This document shows, piece after piece, positions 5,142-5,788 of a stretch of DNA of 5,788 nt. The stretch is taken from positions 1 to 5,788 of the forward strand of contig CAAGDU010000007.1 of the NCBI GenBank assembly GCA_900768725.1, given 5' to 3'. The number at the start of each line of letters is the position of its first letter. The stretch's first letter is position 1. Position numbers and translations under genes: made by a program. The stretch comes from Bacteroidales bacterium (GTDB lineage Bacteria > Bacteroidota > Bacteroidia > Bacteroidales > Paludibacteraceae). The notes under the pieces are model-generated. The model had not been told where the DNA came from and did not search any database. It saw only the letters and a list, made by a program, of their open reading frames with translations.

Positions 5142-5788
5142 ATGAACAAGATACAAAAAATGGTACATGACCTCTGCCCCAACGGCGTGGAATGGAAGAC
5201 ATTGGGGGAGGTATGCGAAAAAATATGTTCTGGTGGTACTCCTGCAAGAAATGAAAAAAGTTATTTTGAGGGGACTATTCCTTGGATGAGAACACAAGAA
5301 GTAGATTGGAAAGATGTGTATGATACAGAAATAAAAATCACTGAAGAAGCAGTTGCCAATTCTTCCGCAAAACTTATTCCTGCAAATTGTGTGATAATTG
5401 CAATGTATGGCGCTACAGCAGCAAAATCCTGTATCAACAAAATTCCGCTAACGACAAACCAAGCATGTTGTAATTTGCAAATTAATCCTACAATAGCACT
5501 ATACAGATATGTATACTATTGGGTTTGCAATAAGTATAAAGAATTGAAAGCATTAGGAGAAGGCTCACAAAATAACATAAATGCACAAAAGATTAAATCT
5601 TTTCCCATCCCCATTCCGCCCCTTCCCGTACAAGCCGAGATAGTGAACCTCCTTGATAAGTTCACACAGCTTTCAGCAGAGCTGAAAGCAGAGCTGAAAC
5701 TTCGAAGGAAGCAGTATGATTACTATCGCAATCATCTGCTTTCCTTCGACTCCAATTCCACTACCGTTCAGTGGATGCCCCTCGGAGA
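5142..5788 (+). CDS. hsdS: Type I restriction-modification specificity subunit, C-terminal half cut by window edge
   Basis: HsdS sets the DNA target of a type I restriction-modification complex (HsdR2-M2-S). The 215 visible residues cover one of two half-subunits. The N-terminus (LCPNGVEWKTLGEV) leads into the first target recognition domain, about residues 19-165, with the typical GGTP, GTIPWMRTQEV, SAKLIPANCVIIAMYGATA, LTTNQACCNL, NINAQKIKSFPIPIPPL order. A coiled-coil spacer follows (QAEIVNLLDKF to YYRNHLLSF, about 164-202). VQWMPLG at the end mirrors VEWKTLGE near the start and marks the beginning of the second recognition domain. The ATG at 5142 gives the standard start. The recognition domain is much more AT-rich than both the conserved flanks and the chromosomal genes to the left, consistent with exchange by recombination. 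No hsdM or hsdR is in the window. The DNA target cannot be predicted. Confidence 0.95.
   Translation, partial: MNKIQKMVHDLCPNGVEWKTLGEVCEKICSGGTPARNEKSYFEGTIPWMRTQEVDWKDVYDTEIKITEEAVANSSAKLIPANCVIIAMYGATAAKSCINKIPLTTNQACCNLQINPTIALYRYVYYWVCNKYKELKALGEGSQNNINAQKIKSFPIPIPPLPVQAEIVNLLDKFTQLSAELKAELKLRRKQYDYYRNHLLSFDSNSTTVQWMPLG
5676..5699 (+). repeat. Perfect 12-bp tandem duplication in the hsdS spacer (AELK twice)
   Basis: GCAGAGCTGAAA occurs twice in immediate succession and encodes AELK-AELK at residues 179-186, inside the coiled-coil spacer that follows the first recognition domain. This is the position and unit size of the TAEL repeats in EcoR124-type HsdS proteins, where a change in copy number alters the distance between the two halves of the DNA target. 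Confidence 0.85.

Overview
The window looks like a piece of a Bacteroidales chromosome; the family cannot be resolved from it. The evidence is a DUF3316-like outer-membrane protein, two promoters of the Bacteroidetes type (TTG, 20-bp spacer, TAnnTTTG), no strong Shine-Dalgarno sequences, GC-rich genes separated by very AT-rich gaps, and several low-complexity intergenic repeats of the kind common in this phylum.

Layout. Positions 1-1377 (minus strand) carry panD (aspartate 1-decarboxylase, complete) followed by the first 300 codons of tgt (queuine tRNA-ribosyltransferase, cut by the window start). A 111-bp nested palindrome lies between them. Positions 1378-1634 are a divergent control region with a promoter on each strand and, between them, an orphan terminator-like hairpin on the minus strand. 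Positions 1635-4889 (plus strand) hold four closely packed genes that probably form one operon: a maltose/galactoside-type acetyltransferase, a DUF3316-like predicted outer-membrane barrel, an S41-family peptidase lipoprotein, and a LolD-type ABC ATPase that overlaps the peptidase gene by 20 bp. Positions 4890-5141 are an AT-rich gap. From 5142 to the end runs the first half of a type I restriction specificity gene, hsdS, with different base composition and cut by the window end.

How the parts fit. panD makes beta-alanine for pantothenate/CoA, and tgt makes queuosine-modified tRNA; they share only a strand and probably a transcript. The plus-strand cluster has an envelope flavour: an outer-membrane barrel, an exported lipoprotein peptidase and a LolD-like ATPase of the lipoprotein-release type. 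The hsdS gene belongs to an accessory restriction-modification locus that continues to the right.

The most striking observation is that the signal peptides of two neighbouring exported proteins are encoded by interspersed repeat DNA. The start codon and two hydrophobic stretches of the DUF3316-like protein lie in a low-complexity inverted/direct repeat (2196-2336). The hydrophobic segment of the S41 lipoprotein includes a perfect 9-bp GC-rich hairpin element (3202-3222). A second notable point is a perfect 12-bp tandem duplication in hsdS, encoding AELK twice at the place where EcoR124-type enzymes carry their variable TAEL repeats. No clearly new multi-gene system is visible here.
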